The notes below the pieces were generated by a model. The model saw nothing but the letters and a program-made list of their open reading frames with translations, was not told the DNA's origin and did no database searches. DNA of 64,000 nucleotides, taken from NCBI GenBank assembly GCA_963920705.1, contig OY987238.1:12952183-13016182 (forward strand), read 5' to 3'. This document shows positions 22,196 through 33,326 of the stretch, one piece after another. A program made the position numbers and the translations under genes. Every line of letters begins with the position of its first letter. Position 1 is the stretch's first letter. Source of the DNA: Odiellus spinosus. Its lineage: Eukaryota > Arthropoda > Arachnida > Opiliones > Phalangiidae.

Positions 22196-22350
22196 AGTGA
22201 GGCTGTAATGGGATTTTCATGAAGTCTAAATGTAATTTGAGTCATGTTTTCGGGTTGATCGTTAAAAAACGATTCAAAATATATATACATATGTCATAGA
22301 ACAAAATTACAGCGACACTAAAAAATACATATTTTATAATCGCATATTTT
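22196..22350 (-). mobile_element. family D element, end fragment
   Basis: Preceded by TTAA, it starts AGTGAGGCTGTAATGG and continues with GTTTTCGGGTTGATCG, ACATATGTCATAGAAC and ATTACAGCGACACTAAAA. It stops after TTTTATAATCGCATATT. The remaining half is absent. Confidence 0.75.
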
Positions 22351-22947
22351 TGGTAATAGCTTTGAGTTACTTCCCTGGAATAAGTTATGAACATTTGGCG
22401 GTACTTATATCCCATTGCCTTATACTATTAATCTTCTTTAGGTTAAAGATTAAGCTGGTTTTATATAGGGGGCAATGCGAACCCGCGAAATCCAAATGGG
22501 ACCATCGGGAATTGAATAAGATCACTATATTTCATGGGCTTTGATTCCTGAATCCGAAGCACGTCTTCACTCGAACGGGGAATTAGGCCTATATACTTTG
22601 ATTTAAACCTATTTGCTACAATATAAATACCTGGGTTCATAGAAAATTGAAGAGTTTCACAAGTATATGGAAATAACTTCTCAGTATAACCTTAACGCCA
22701 CGTGATTTCGTGACGTAATTAGCAACATTCGAACCACAAGTTCTTATATAATATCAACTATCCAAGAAGACAAATATTTTATAAATTTAGAGGTGGGGCT
22801 TAATCTACTTGCCTATGAGTCTGGATAGAGTAAATATATTATTATGATCATTAAATACGTCTTAATTTACATAATAATTCTTGAATTATAATGTATAAAT
22901 GTTTTTTAACACTTCTTTTTGTTATTTTTCTCCGTTATCTCAATTAG

Positions 22948-23541
22948 CAATCACAAGAGCCTGCGCAAGATAGTGGAATCGACGTAGACTCGGTGTCTTT
23001 TTTGTGGAGTGTTCGTCGCGAACCAGCCGCGTATTTTTTCGGTACAATTCACGTTCCTTATACACGCGTATGGGATTATATCCCGGACAATGCCAAACAA
23101 GCCTTCGAAGCCTCGGACAACGTTTTCTTCGAATTGGACTTGATGGATCCTGGTACCATTTCGGCTCTGGCTAATTGCCAACTTTTACCCAAGGGACAAA
23201 ACTTGATAGACTTGTTGCCCAAAGACATTTATTCGCGGTTAAAACGTCACTTAGACTACGTAAAAACTGTTATGCCAACGTGGATGACGGCTGATCAAAG
23301 AGGTCGAGGACTTTACGCCGATTACTTGTTTAACGCCATTACTGGCAACTGGGAGCGTAAAAGACCTGTTTGGGTCATGTTGATGGTGAATTCTTTAACC
23401 GAGAGCGATATCAAATCACGTGGTATACCCGTTTTGGATCTTTTCTTGGCCCAAGAAGCTGAAAGGGCTAATAAACGAGCCGGTGCGGTTGAACGGGTTG
23501 AGGAACAATGCTTGCCACTCAACGGACTCAACTTTTCACAG
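22948..23541 (+). CDS. Tiki: TIKI (TRABD2-like) metalloprotease, internal exon
   Basis: This exon has 198 codons and closely resembles vertebrate TIKI1/TIKI2 over its whole length. TIKI proteins are membrane-anchored, metal-dependent proteases of the TraB/GumN fold that trim the amino terminus of Wnt and so reduce Wnt signalling in head patterning. Visible here: [20 protein letters not shown], holding the first G-x-x-H motif (Gly32-Thr-Ile-His35 of the exon), FFELDL with the conserved acidic residue (Glu62), [30 protein letters not shown] and [13 protein letters not shown]. The exon ends at LNGLNFSQ (an N-F-S sequon). An AG acceptor after a long pyrimidine tract (TTTTTCTCCGTTATCTCAAT) ends at 22947, directly after an in-frame TAG. 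A CAG/GTTAGA donor ends the exon at 23541 in phase 0. There is no in-frame ATG near the 5' side, so the signal-peptide exon lies upstream. The second GxxH motif and the membrane anchor belong to exons not found here. Confidence 0.95.
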
Positions 23542-23667
23542 GTTAGACACTTTTTTTTATTATAATTCAATATGGTGTGTTAATTTTTAATGACTAGCAG
23601 CGCCAACTGGCGATGAATGGATTGAATTTAATCTCGATTAGGCTGCGACAAGATTAGTAGAAGACTA

Positions 23668-23708
23668 TGCCAAGCCACGTGACTGTTTCGAAGTCACGTG
23701 GCTTGGCA
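23668..23708. promoter_or_regulatory. perfect 16-bp inverted repeat with two E-boxes
   Basis: TGCCAAGCCACGTGAC at 23668-23683 is matched exactly in reverse at 23693-23708 around a 9-base loop. Each arm has CACGTG, the E-box bound by bHLH-zipper factors. It lies 126 bp inside the intron after the TIKI exon. It could be a regulatory site, a hairpin, or the core of a small foldback element; the sequence alone does not decide. Confidence 0.6.
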
Positions 23709-24663
23709 ATGTCTGCTTAACACGTCTCTTTACTGAACCTTGTGGTGCAGTATCTTTGGTAATTGCAACGTTATATGTTAGGTTTTTGTTCTTACACGAG
23801 GCTAACTTTGTTTGATGAGGGATATTTTAATCTGAAATTAAAATCTTCAACGGATTTGATATAGTTAAAAGGATAAATGAAAGATTTAATAGAAACGCAA
23901 ACATCATTTTGTGTTTGTACGTCATTGAAACCTAAGGAAAAACCATTTATTATGACGTATTCATGAAATATGACATCATACTTTGACGTCTGCTCAGATC
24001 TAGTATTTGCAATTACAAAAAGGAACCTCTGGCCAATAAGCGCTTTCGTGTGCACGTGACCATAGAATTATTGTATAGGTACGATGCTAAAAACTTGTTG
24101 GAACGTTAAACTATACCTTTAAAACAACCCCATTTTTTTTTTTTTTTTTTGGAAAGCCTAGCTTTAAGGTTTAATCGAATAAGCCAAAATCTCGACGGAT
24201 TGTCAGATTGGAAAGGAGGAGGGCCTTTAAAAACAAACCTAAAAAGACAGTCATGTCACGTGGGTCGCTTTTATAACTTAAATCGTATCTTGCACTCAGA
24301 CTCAGGATAGGAAAAAAAATATCCCACTCGCTCCATTTATAAAATATCTTCTAAATCAACTCTGAAGAAGTGGAAAAAGTTTTTTTTTTCTTCCTTTTTT
24401 CGGTTTTCTATAAATTCTTTTTGTCGGGATGCAGCAACACAAAATGCAAGCAGATGGGTTAAAGTAAAAATGGAAGTGTTTTCCACTTTAGTTTCTTCAC
24501 CTTTAACAGTTTAGAATGTAGTAATTTTAAAGGAAAGGGTCAGTACAAAAATTATTTGACCTTTCGTGAAGGCTATATTTCACATTTTCAATTAGTAAAC
24601 CAATCGATTATGGGAGACTGAATGAAAAATCGAAGCTCATATTTTGTTATTTTAAAATAATGT
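23709..24663. other. presumed TIKI intron, no feature seen
   Basis: T run near 24132-24150. A minus-strand frame at 23792-24055 has no recognisable domain. No splice-bounded block resembling the next TIKI exon was seen. Confidence 0.4.
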
Positions 24664-24950
24664 TAGCTACGGTCACACTAGCATTTCTTAATCGATTTGA
24701 AACGGTAAAATCAAACCGATATTCAAATCGCCAGGAATCGTTTTACGCGTTATCTTTATAAATCGATTTATTGTAGCTTCATCTATCGGTTGTTGAAACC
24801 AGCCGAATCGGTATGGAACTGGTTCCCGAAGCAGTTTCAAGAAATCGAATCAAATCAATACGAGATAAAATGTTTTCTTGTTCTCACGACTCTAGAGAAA
24901 CGTTTTGAAACGGTTTAAATCGATTCCAAGGCCTAATACGAACGCGGCTA
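24664..24950 (-). mobile_element. family A MITE, near complete
   Basis: Begins AGCTACGGTCACACTAGC and ends CTAATACGAACGCGGCT. One of the better preserved A copies. The bases outside are TTA on the left and TAA on the right, so no exact duplication is seen. Confidence 0.85.
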
Positions 24951-26935
24951 AACAGTAACCTTTCTAACATTATATACTCAACATGAAATTAAGTTAAAAA
25001 GTCGCTTTTTTCGACTGCCTCATTTAAATTTTTGTAAAACACGAAAAGGCCCCATTATATCACGTGGAGATAGAGCTCTATAACTCTATTATATAGATGA
25101 ACATAATCAATTATTAGATGAATATCGTCTGTGAGTAGTTTTGCAGTGCAACTATAAATCTAACGCGTATTGATTGCAAAACCATGTAAAATAGAATAGA
25201 TTTAGCGACCTGTGATAGAACTGCCACTACACATAGATAACTTTTCTGTCCCGGATTGTCCCTAGTCGGATGCCATTGAGAGAAAGACGTTACCCCATTG
25301 AGGATATTTTCATTTCCTATCTAGGAAAGGTTCTCATTGTCCGAACTCCTCTGATATAAAAGGCAAGAAGGAACCTTTCAGAACCTTCTCTTTGATTTCA
25401 TTTCTTTTTTTTTTTCTCTACTCGTCGATATTTTTTCTCACTGCCAGTTAGATCTACAGTATGTGTCGTGTTTTTTCTTTTTGGGAGGTGACTCTGCTTC
25501 ACTTTACCCCCGAATCAGTTTCCTCTTTTAGTCGCTAACACCCTGGACATTGCGATTCGGTTCATTTGCCTCGGACGACATCAAAAAGTCTTCTGTTCCT
25601 AAGCTTTAGGCAAATTGTATACAGGGTGTTACTTTACGCTAGGTATTAGTCCAAAAAATCCATCTGGTACGGTTCCGGAGATAACAGGGCCACAAATAGG
25701 AACGTGCTCACAGTGTCTGCGGCCGCGGAGAGAAGAGAGATAGTTTTTATTCGCGTTTCTTATATTAGACTGTGAGCCTAATTCAGATTCGAGATATTAA
25801 GATTACCTCGTCGAAATATATTTCTTAAATCAAGTGTCTTTAAGAAGGTGTTGTCTACTGGCAGAGGCAGATCTTATATATTTATATTTCGGTCGTAATG
25901 GTCAACCATTTGGACTGTAGACAAATTTTAAACCTTTTATCAGCCACATTTGTTATTAATTAACAAATTAAATTTCAAAGCTTTAATTTCTATAGAAGAA
26001 ACAACTTTCGCGGTAAATACTGGTAATCCTAGATGAACTTTAATGACCTCGGATCTCCAGAATAGAACAAATGATCGTACCACCCTTCGTTTTGACCTTC
26101 AGGGTTAGAGTGCAATATCACCCGGTGTATTCGAAATCTGCAGTATGCTTTGTTGATATGAGAACTGTCATAAGCTCTCGCCAACTTCTATTTTATTTCT
26201 TTCTCAGCTTCTAGTACTGTTATTTCTATCATCCCACTTTTGGCGCGGAATTAAATCTACGAATAGAAATTAATCCTAAAGATTTTAAGAAAACTAATGG
26301 GATTTGAACCCTTAATCTCTCGGCTTATACCCTCTACAGATGAGTCGTAATTAGACGTGGTTTAATCACTGTTCGATAAACCTTGGTTAATAGTGATTAA
26401 ACCATGGCTCAATCTGATTAAGCCTATAATAATTCAGATCCGTCCCTGTTGCACAATGATTTTACAGTTAGGGAAATGTAGGACCATCCCTCAAGCTTTT
26501 GAATTAGTTTTATCTTTTGGCAATTAATCCACACATAGAGAGTAGAGTGAATTACTGAATATGTCTTCACAGTCTTGAATGAATCTTTGGCGCCTTACAA
26601 GTAACTGCGCACCTTCTTTTTCTAAACTTTCTTAACATCAGTATCTCTACATTCTCATTAATTATTTGCTTCGTCCTCATTTTTCCCAAACTTTTTTTTT
26701 TGTTTCTTTTGACTCTTTTTGGGGCCGAGCAATTTTTCCTCTTCCGTTGAATCCGTTCTGTCTCTTTTTCACTGGCACGCACGCATTGCACTCATTCGAA
26801 AAAAGCACGGAAGCCCTTTTCATCTTAAAGAGAGGGTGAAGTGAAATATCAAATTATTTTGAGTATCGATGATTAACAAGAAGATTCGTTCTAATGTATT
26901 TGTCTGAATTGTGCGAAAAATCGGACAGAGATTCA
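24951..26935. other. no gene recognised
   Basis: About 2 kb without family matches. A dyad at 26357-26405 pairs TGGTTTAATCACT with AGTGATTAAACCA. A reverse B-box-like word near 26299 is not part of a tRNA. The frame at 26567-26791 (-) is Lys/Arg-rich low complexity. A promoter candidate inside this stretch is listed separately. Confidence 0.4.
25322..25390 (+). promoter_or_regulatory. candidate TATA promoter with GAA/TTC repeats
   Basis: GATATAAAAGGC at about 25351-25362 matches a strong TATA box. It is followed by GGAACCTTTCAGAACCTTCT, an alternating GAA/TTC pattern like a loose heat-shock element, and preceded by GAAAGGTTCTC. No open reading frame follows nearby, so what it would drive, if anything, is unknown. 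Confidence 0.25.
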
Positions 26936-27138
26936 GATTTGGGCATTAAATTAAAACGAGAACCTCCGACCAATCAAAAGACAGCCCTGTAAAATATCCC
27001 CCGCGACACGCGCTATTTTACGCGCGAAATAATCAAGAACGAACAGGATTTAGCTCGATTCAAAGAATGATTGTACCAAAGTTACAAAGACGTCTTTTGA
27101 TTGGCTGGAGGTTCTTCTTTTAAATCTATGCCAAAATT
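26936..27138. mobile_element. family N foldback element
   Basis: Ends GAGAACCTCCGACCAATC and GATTGGCTGGAGGTTCTTC are inverted, each next to CAAAAGACG or its complement. The outer words are GGGCATTAAATT and AATCTATGCC. The interior has CCCGCGACACGCGC. A second copy is at 56328-56567 with the same ends. Confidence 0.7.
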
Positions 27139-27701
27139 AGGCTTGCTTTTTTTGTACAATTTAAACACCACATCCCAAATGTTTTAACTATACGCAAAAT
27201 TGTCTTTTTCTCTTCATACTCTCTTTAATAACTTCGACTAGTTTACTTACAAGTTTGAAATGAATCTAAATTTCCATAGGAAAAAAACTATCTTGCAATG
27301 TTGTTTAAGTATGCTTTTAACCTTGCAAGTTATGTATATAGCGAATTTCTTCTCGTGCGGCTCAAAGGCGGCTAGAACGTCAAATAAAAACAAAAGTCTT
27401 TCTCAAACCTTGAGTCCCTTTCCCGCCATTCTTTAACTTTTTTGGCTCTTTTTTTCACGTCTATTTCTAGATGTATGACTTCTTTTGGTCCCCTAAGGTT
27501 ACAGTCGGGTGTCAAAATATACAATTAATATAATTATTGATTATTCGCCTCTGTTTCTCTGTCCTTTAATTTACTTTAAACCACAGACTAGCCACTCCTG
27601 AAACATAAAAAGGAAACTTAGAGCTAAAAATGGAACAACTTTTTAATTTTTCTCTTTAATATTTACTGTTCTGTGTGTATATCGTACGAAATGCAATCGC
27701 T

Positions 27702-28290
27702 GTAGGTCCATTGGCCCGACAGTCCCAATCGACCGACCGTCCCAATGGACCGACAAAAATCCGGACTTCGTGCGGGTTTTTGTCGGTCCATTGGGACGAT
27801 CGGTCGATTGGGACTGGAAACTGCTGTAGGTCCATTGGACCGACAGTCCCAATCGACCGACAAAAACTCGCACTTAATGCTTGTTACACAAATTTACTGC
27901 TACCGTTCAAAAAATGTATTCCTATTTGTCGATAGCCCGAGTAGACCAAATATTGCCGAAAGCGCCCTCATATTAATAGACCTAACCTAACCTAACCCAA
28001 CAATACATAGGGAAATAAGACAGCAATGCTAGAGAAAACCGTAAGGCTTTATTCACAACATAATATTTATGGGGAAAAAACGGCAAGCCGCCAATCTGCC
28101 AGTTATATTTTTCGTTTAAGCCGTTTTCGGTCCATTGGGAAAAGCGCCTTCGGGCTAGTTTCTTGTATCCGTTTGGCGGTTTTCGGTCCATTTGGAAAAG
28201 CGCCTTCGGGCTAGTTTATTTTATCTGTTTGTCGGTATTCGAGTCTGTCGAATGGAATTGTCGGTCCATTGGGAGGACACCAATGCGATC
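27702..28290. repeat. GGTCCATTGGG cluster with hairpin and TTAGG
   Basis: The word GGTCCATTGG or its complement occurs at least seven times. GCTGTAGGTCCATTGG recurs with a period of about 122 bp (27702, 27824). A hairpin with 24-base arms (27739-27762 and 27774-27797, one mismatch) is built on GTCCCAATGGACCGACAAAA. A (CCTAA)n array lies at 27981-27998. From 28124 a 56-bp unit with TTTTCGGTCCATT and GCGCCTTCGGGCTAG is repeated. The open frames inside are repeat translations. Confidence 0.8.
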
Positions 28291-29199
28291 ATTGTCATAT
28301 TTTTAATGATGTTATTTATGATAATAGTGCGTGGACTTACAATTTTTTGTTTTTTAGTTTTTTCCCCCATTTAAAACTGTTTATTTTTTATTATTATTAT
28401 GCTTTCTATACTCTTGAAAAGTGGTTCTTATGTTATTCGCTTTCCGTTGCTCGTTCCCGTGGCTATAATTTATATGAAAGGTTTATAAATAACCAAAACT
28501 AAAAAAAAAAAACTCTTGAGAAAAGTGAAAGAAAACAAAGAACACTGAGGAATCCTTAGGCCTAAAACTTAAATTTCGTTCATTTCAAGATCAATTGATA
28601 GTTTAGAAATAACTGAGGCGGACTTATAAACCATATTAAATCCTTATTACTACCAAAATAGTTAGTGTCAACTCCCCTTGAAAGAAATAGTGTATAGAAA
28701 TAAAAAGTTTGACTGTAAAAAATACTTTAAGGGGGAAAAATAAAAAAATAACGAAAAAAAGGCTTAAAGTTCTCTTGGAAATATATCTTAGGAAGGATAT
28801 TCTAGGCTTTAAGTTCAGTTGACAATATCGTACGTTATCCTCTATTAGATTTTAACATTCGATATAATTCCGCCTAGCTTTGGTTTCAATGCAAACTTTA
28901 TTTGAAATAAAATTTAGAAGATTTCGTTTCAATTTGCAGCTTGAATCAAAGTTATACTCGTTTGATATATATTGTTTATTTTATTGGGTTTCAAGTAAAG
29001 TTTAACTTTCTTCTTACTGTAAACTTAATTTTTACTGGGAAAAGTGTAAAAGATGGGATAAAGGGGGTAAAACTCAGGCGCCTTACGTAATGGCGGGTGA
29101 CGAACTGAAAAAGGAGAACAACTACGTAAGACGAGCGATATTTAGAAGTTTTTTAGTAATTTTTTTTTTCTCTCCACTCTTTTTAGATTTATTTTTTTG
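28291..29199. other. no gene recognised
   Basis: AT-rich, with an A run near 28501-28511 and no coding or repeat signal that I can identify. Confidence 0.35.
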
Positions 29200-29583
29200 A
29201 AAGGGATAATGTAACCTAATAAGATGTGATTTTTAATCGATTATTTATTGTTTAAATAGGCCTAATTCACCAGTAAAAATATCACAAACAAATTAGAAAT
29301 CATTAGGCTTAGCTGGATTCATATGGATATCCTGAATTTCTTCATATTGATGAGTTTGCTACTAATGAGCAAAGGCCCGTTTTTAAGGCGAAATCTATTT
29401 GAGAGTTCCAACAACATTTGATTGGTCGCTGACCCTTCAATGCGAAAAAATTCAGGATATCCATGAATCCAGCTAAGCCTACTTTTCGTTTTAAATTTTA
29501 GTTTAATATTCGTTTGTTAATTTTTTTACTGGTGGACTAGGTCTATTTAAACGATACTTGTTGTTGGGTTGCATTCTCCCTTT
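29200..29583. mobile_element. family E foldback element, complete
   Basis: Starts AAAGGGATAATGTAACC and ends GTTGCATTCTCCCTTT. Inner inverted pairs include GGCTTAGCTGGATTCAT with ATGAATCCAGCTAAGCC and GGATATCCTGAATTT with its complement. About 384 bp. The flanks are not TTAA here. No coding capacity. Confidence 0.85.
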
Positions 29584-30145
29584 ACGAGTTTCCATGATAT
29601 TTCCATGATTTTTGAACAATCTTTAAATTCCTTGATATTCCACTAAATTTTCTGAATTAATTTTCCATTTCTTTTTTTATATCATTTTTTCGCAAAAAGT
29701 TGGGGAACCTTTGTTAATATTTTACTGGGCATAATATTGACTCTAAAATCCCAATTTTTCTTACCATAAATATATACTTACATAAAAGCCTTCGGGAAAT
29801 ATTTGCCATTATGGGGAAATAGATGAAAAATGGGAAAAAAATCTTTTGATAGAACATTATATTTTGATAATAGTCTTGACTTCGACAATCGAATCTTCTC
29901 CGAAGATAACTGACGAGATTGGAGTCTAGACGTGGGAGGGCGCTCGCTAGCTTCGATGTTGAATAAAAATCGGAACCAAATATAATACCAGAGGCGAGTG
30001 GTTTTGTTACAGCATTCAGAGAAGCAGACCACCCGTCTGTCTAGATCGTGGACTGTTTAGATTTCTACACGAAGCAAATCTCTTGTAGTTTTTCTTAGAT
30101 ATTAAAAAGGGATACTATACTCTGTTAACAAGTTATTTTGAATCG
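29584..30145. other. no gene recognised
   Basis: An 84-codon minus frame at 29778-30032 has no recognisable domain. Nothing else of note. Confidence 0.3.
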
Positions 30146-30460
30146 ATTTGAACTGTTAAATTGCATCAAAAATCATAGCAAAACTCATAAAAAGGTTGCC
30201 GCTGTAATTTACAGTTAATTAAAATAGTTGAGAACTAAATTCGCTAAGCCTAAATCTGCCGAGAAGAATTTTAGTCTGGAAATATTCTTGAGAAATTGGT
30301 ATCGCTGATACCATTTGAACTGTTAAAATTTGCGCGAAAAACATATCAAAACTCATAAAAAGGTTGAAACTGTAATTTACAGTTAATTAAAATAGTTGAG
30401 AACGAAATTCGCTAAGCCTAAATCTGCCGAGAAGAATTTTAGACTGGAAATATCGTATTA
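30146..30460. repeat. two-copy tandem duplication, about 167 bp
   Basis: AAAACTCATAAAAAGGTTG, ACTGTAATTTACAGTTAA, AATTCGCTAAGCCTAAATC and GAGAAGAATTTTAG recur in order, from about 30150 and about 30317. Copies differ at scattered positions. Not coding. Confidence 0.8.
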
Positions 30461-30952
30461 AAATGGCGCGTGAACCATTTCTAACAAAGACGAACTCTTA
30501 TTGGCTTCAGCAATCCTGTCCTTTTGTAATAAATCGGAAAATTCTGTGAGCTTTGTAAATTAACCTCGAAACTTTGGCGCGTTTTTAACAGTCCAAATAG
30601 ATTAAAAATAAGTTGTTTCCAATGTTTAGTGTCCCTTTAACGACGACAAAGCGTGTACCATGAAATCGTACCCTAAGGAACTAAGTAAAATACATAGGTT
30701 TTCGAACTAGTTCACTGCAAACTATGAATGTTTCTAAACATGTAGGGATATGACAGACTGGAAGAATCGGCTATAGAAATAAAAAATAATATTTGTTATA
30801 TTGAATACTGGCTGGGAATTCGAGTCTATATTGCTTTGAACACGACTCAAAGACTGACCATGCAAGGACCACCCGGCTTGAAAATAGTTAACTATAGGGT
30901 CAGTTGATGTTTGCAATTAAATACGGAATTGAAAGCTAGTTTTTATCTCTTC
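30461..30952. other. no gene recognised
   Basis: A 60-codon minus frame at 30734-30916 shows no recognisable content. Confidence 0.3.
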
Positions 30953-31344
30953 AAGTGAGGCTATCACCATTTTTCCGAATGACTTTATCGAACTATTAAA
31001 ACGACATATTTAAAATTTTATACCTCTGGGTGTCGCTGACGCCTTCAAAATGAAAATGTCAAAAATATGTACGTCATTTATTCACAATATATGACGTTAA
31101 TTTTCATACGAAATGTATTTGACTTTCTGGATTAAGTACTTTTACGAAAAAGACCGCGCGAAAGCGACCTTATCACGGGCGAGAATCAACTGTAGACTCT
31201 ACAAAGTGTTGACGTAGAATTGCTGGAATTTTGATTGTTATATTTCGAAAATGGCGATTATAAAATATATTTTTAAGGATTTTTCCGAAAATTATACTAG
31301 ATTTCCATTTAGAGTTCATGAAAAATTCATGTCAGCCTCACTTT
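30953..31344 (+). mobile_element. family D element with both ends
   Basis: Starts AAGTGAGGCTATCACC and ends GTCAGCCTCACT. TTCA lies on both sides, a TTAA-like 4-bp duplication. It carries ACGAAAAAGACCGCGCGAAA, GCGACCTTATCACG and GGCGATTATAAAATAT. About 390 bp, shorter than the family because of an internal deletion before the right end. Confidence 0.8.
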
Positions 31345-31960
31345 CAATATTTTTCCTGGAAATTAATTAAAAATTAGTAAGGGAAAAACCTTGAAAAAAA
31401 ATTAGAATACTTTGAAAATGTTGTACGAATCTTGCCGCCTGGCTTCTGTTCGGTCTTTCTCTTGAAAGTACTTAATTCAGAAAGTTCCCTTCTTTCATTT
31501 TAAACTAATTGTTAATCAGGTCTTTCCCAGATTCAATCAAACGAAAAAAATATTTGATATTTTATTTTTTAAAGTTTCTTCAAGTTTGTTGATTGGTCAA
31601 ATTCAATTCCCTTATAGTATCGCGAATGAGGACTTAGTCGGGTAATCGGGCCTAATTAGAAACGTTAAATGACATAGGGCGGCCTTTTAGATTTAGCTCT
31701 TTCGCGTTGCCAATTTATTAATTCCGAAGGGGGAGTATTAAGTCTGATGTTCAAAGTCCTGTTCTGATTATACAATTTATCGATATATCATGTAGAACAA
31801 AAGTTAGAGCTTAATTGTCTCTCTTAACTTTTGGGCTTCTTATTAGTTGATTAATATTATGTTTATAAGTAATTAGTAGAGTTAATTAATATCATATCAG
31901 TGGGTATTAAATTAATTTAAATAGTTGAATTATGTTACTAATTAATATAGTGTTTTTATT
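31345..31960. other. no gene recognised
   Basis: AT-rich, with no match to other repeats. Confidence 0.3.
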
Positions 31961-32161
31961 TAGAAATAAATTTAAAACTTACCATCAAAATAGGCTAGAT
32001 TCATGGAGATGTTCTATACTCCTTAAATAAGGACCAATGAAATTGATCGATGGAGTCGCTAGTCCTTTTACGGGGAGTTCAGCTGATATCTCCATGAACC
32101 TATAAGCCTATTTTTCGGGTAAGTTTTAAATTTATTTCTAGTTTAATATTTGTTTTGTAAA
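31961..32161. mobile_element. family E core fragment
   Basis: The arms AAATAAATTTAAAACTTACC and GTAAGTTTTAAATTTATTTC enclose CATGGAGAT...ATCTCCATGAACC. Both AGGGAGAATG termini are missing. Confidence 0.75.
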
Positions 32162-32706
32162 CTTTTATTAATGTTAAAAACGTAATTGTAGGAAATCTTT
32201 CATAATTATTATTCTCGCAATTAATCACAAGGTCCAATTAGTTGTATAAACAGCCTAAAAACCGTATTACAACTAATATGAACTCGCCTTTGGTCGCCTA
32301 TAGCTTGGTGTTTGATCAAAGCCTGGGTATAAGTATTATATTGATGTTGACTTATACAAGGTATATACATTCTATAATGTACCCCTCGTATTAAGAATTT
32401 CTGAGAAAGGGTTGGATGCCAACTAGGGCTATATGTATATTAAGAGCTATATATATGTATAGGGTTGAATACCGTGATGGAGCATATATGAGAAGAGAAT
32501 GGCTATTTTCGAGTTTTGATAGGGAGAGCCGAGCTGTTAAGAATGCAGAACGCGATTTGATAGATGAGTTAGCCCCGCACATTTCCCATTAAAACTCCCT
32601 GCCGTCTCTAGGTCTTTCTCTCTACGCTCTCATTCCAACTCTCTAGCTCTCTCTCTATCTTGGCTTAAGTAGCGTTTCCATCACTTAAATATTATATATA
32701 TAATAT
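32162..32706. other. no gene recognised
   Basis: Short TATATA and CTCTCT patches. A 63-codon minus frame at 32391-32582 has no recognisable domain. Confidence 0.3.
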
Positions 32707-33021
32707 CAAGAATTCATTCAGGTTCCATAAGAATATGGGAGGGTAGCGATTCAATAACCATCCTCCCAAACTTTGTAGCAAAAGTTCGTCCGCTTCGAAT
32801 CGATTTTTCAAGTAAATCGCTCCTGACATCTATTATTAACCCGCGCCACTAACGACCTTGACATAATATTTTGGGTAATAAAAATGGAGCCGACCGAAAA
32901 AAGATCTAAGCGTACAAATGTACGAAAATTTCGGACGAACTTTTGTTACAAAGTTTGGGAGGATGGTACCAGAGGCTAAAGCTATACTCCCATATTCTTA
33001 TGGAACCTGAATGGATTCTTG
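32707..33021 (-). mobile_element. family H MITE, 7-bp TSD
   Basis: Palindromic element with ends CAAGAATTCATTCAGGTTCC and AACCTGAATGGATTCTTG and inner arms around ATCCTCCCAAACTTTGTA. Flanks ATAATAT at 32700-32706 and 33022-33028 are identical. Two more copies are at 56985-57301 and 61796-62112, in the other orientation. Confidence 0.9.
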
Positions 33022-33030
33022 ATAATATCA

Positions 33031-33326
33031 AAAGTATCACTTTATCCCATAAAAGTAAACAACGCCATGTGAGCTTAATACTATCAGCAAAGGTCCAGTT
33101 TAAAAATAGCCAAAAAACTCATCACCCCTGTCTGGCTAGAGTGGTTTGGATTTTTCCTCGATATTTTGAGTCGAGAGAGAGGGATGGATTTTAGGCTTTA
33201 TTTTGTTCCGTCCAACTTCGGATTTTCTCCAAACAATTTACACGGCGACTGCGGCCGCTAGAGTGTCTCGAATCATAATCTTCCCGAACATTTACCTGGA
33301 CCTTTGCTGATAGTATTAATCAATGT
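33031..33326 (-). mobile_element. family K element, one end missing
   Basis: Starts near TATCACTTTATCCCATAAAA and AACAACGCCATG, then CAGCAAAGGTCCAG, CATCACCCCTGTCTGG, GCGGCCGCTAGAGTGTCTCG and CTGATAGTATTAA. The second AACAACGCCCC end is absent. The 83-codon frame inside is repeat sequence. Confidence 0.75.

Noticed and set aside
22951..23181. Minus-strand frames opposite the TIKI exon
   Set aside because: They are shadows of the strongly conserved plus-strand TIKI reading frame.
26299..26345. Reverse-strand GGGTTCAAATCCC-like B box resembling a tRNA
   Set aside because: No A box at the right distance and no cloverleaf with a 7-bp acceptor stem could be drawn.
27643..27990. Overlapping frames with SVHWDGRSIGT-type repeats
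   Set aside because: Produced by the GGTCCATTGGG repeats read in several frames on both strands.
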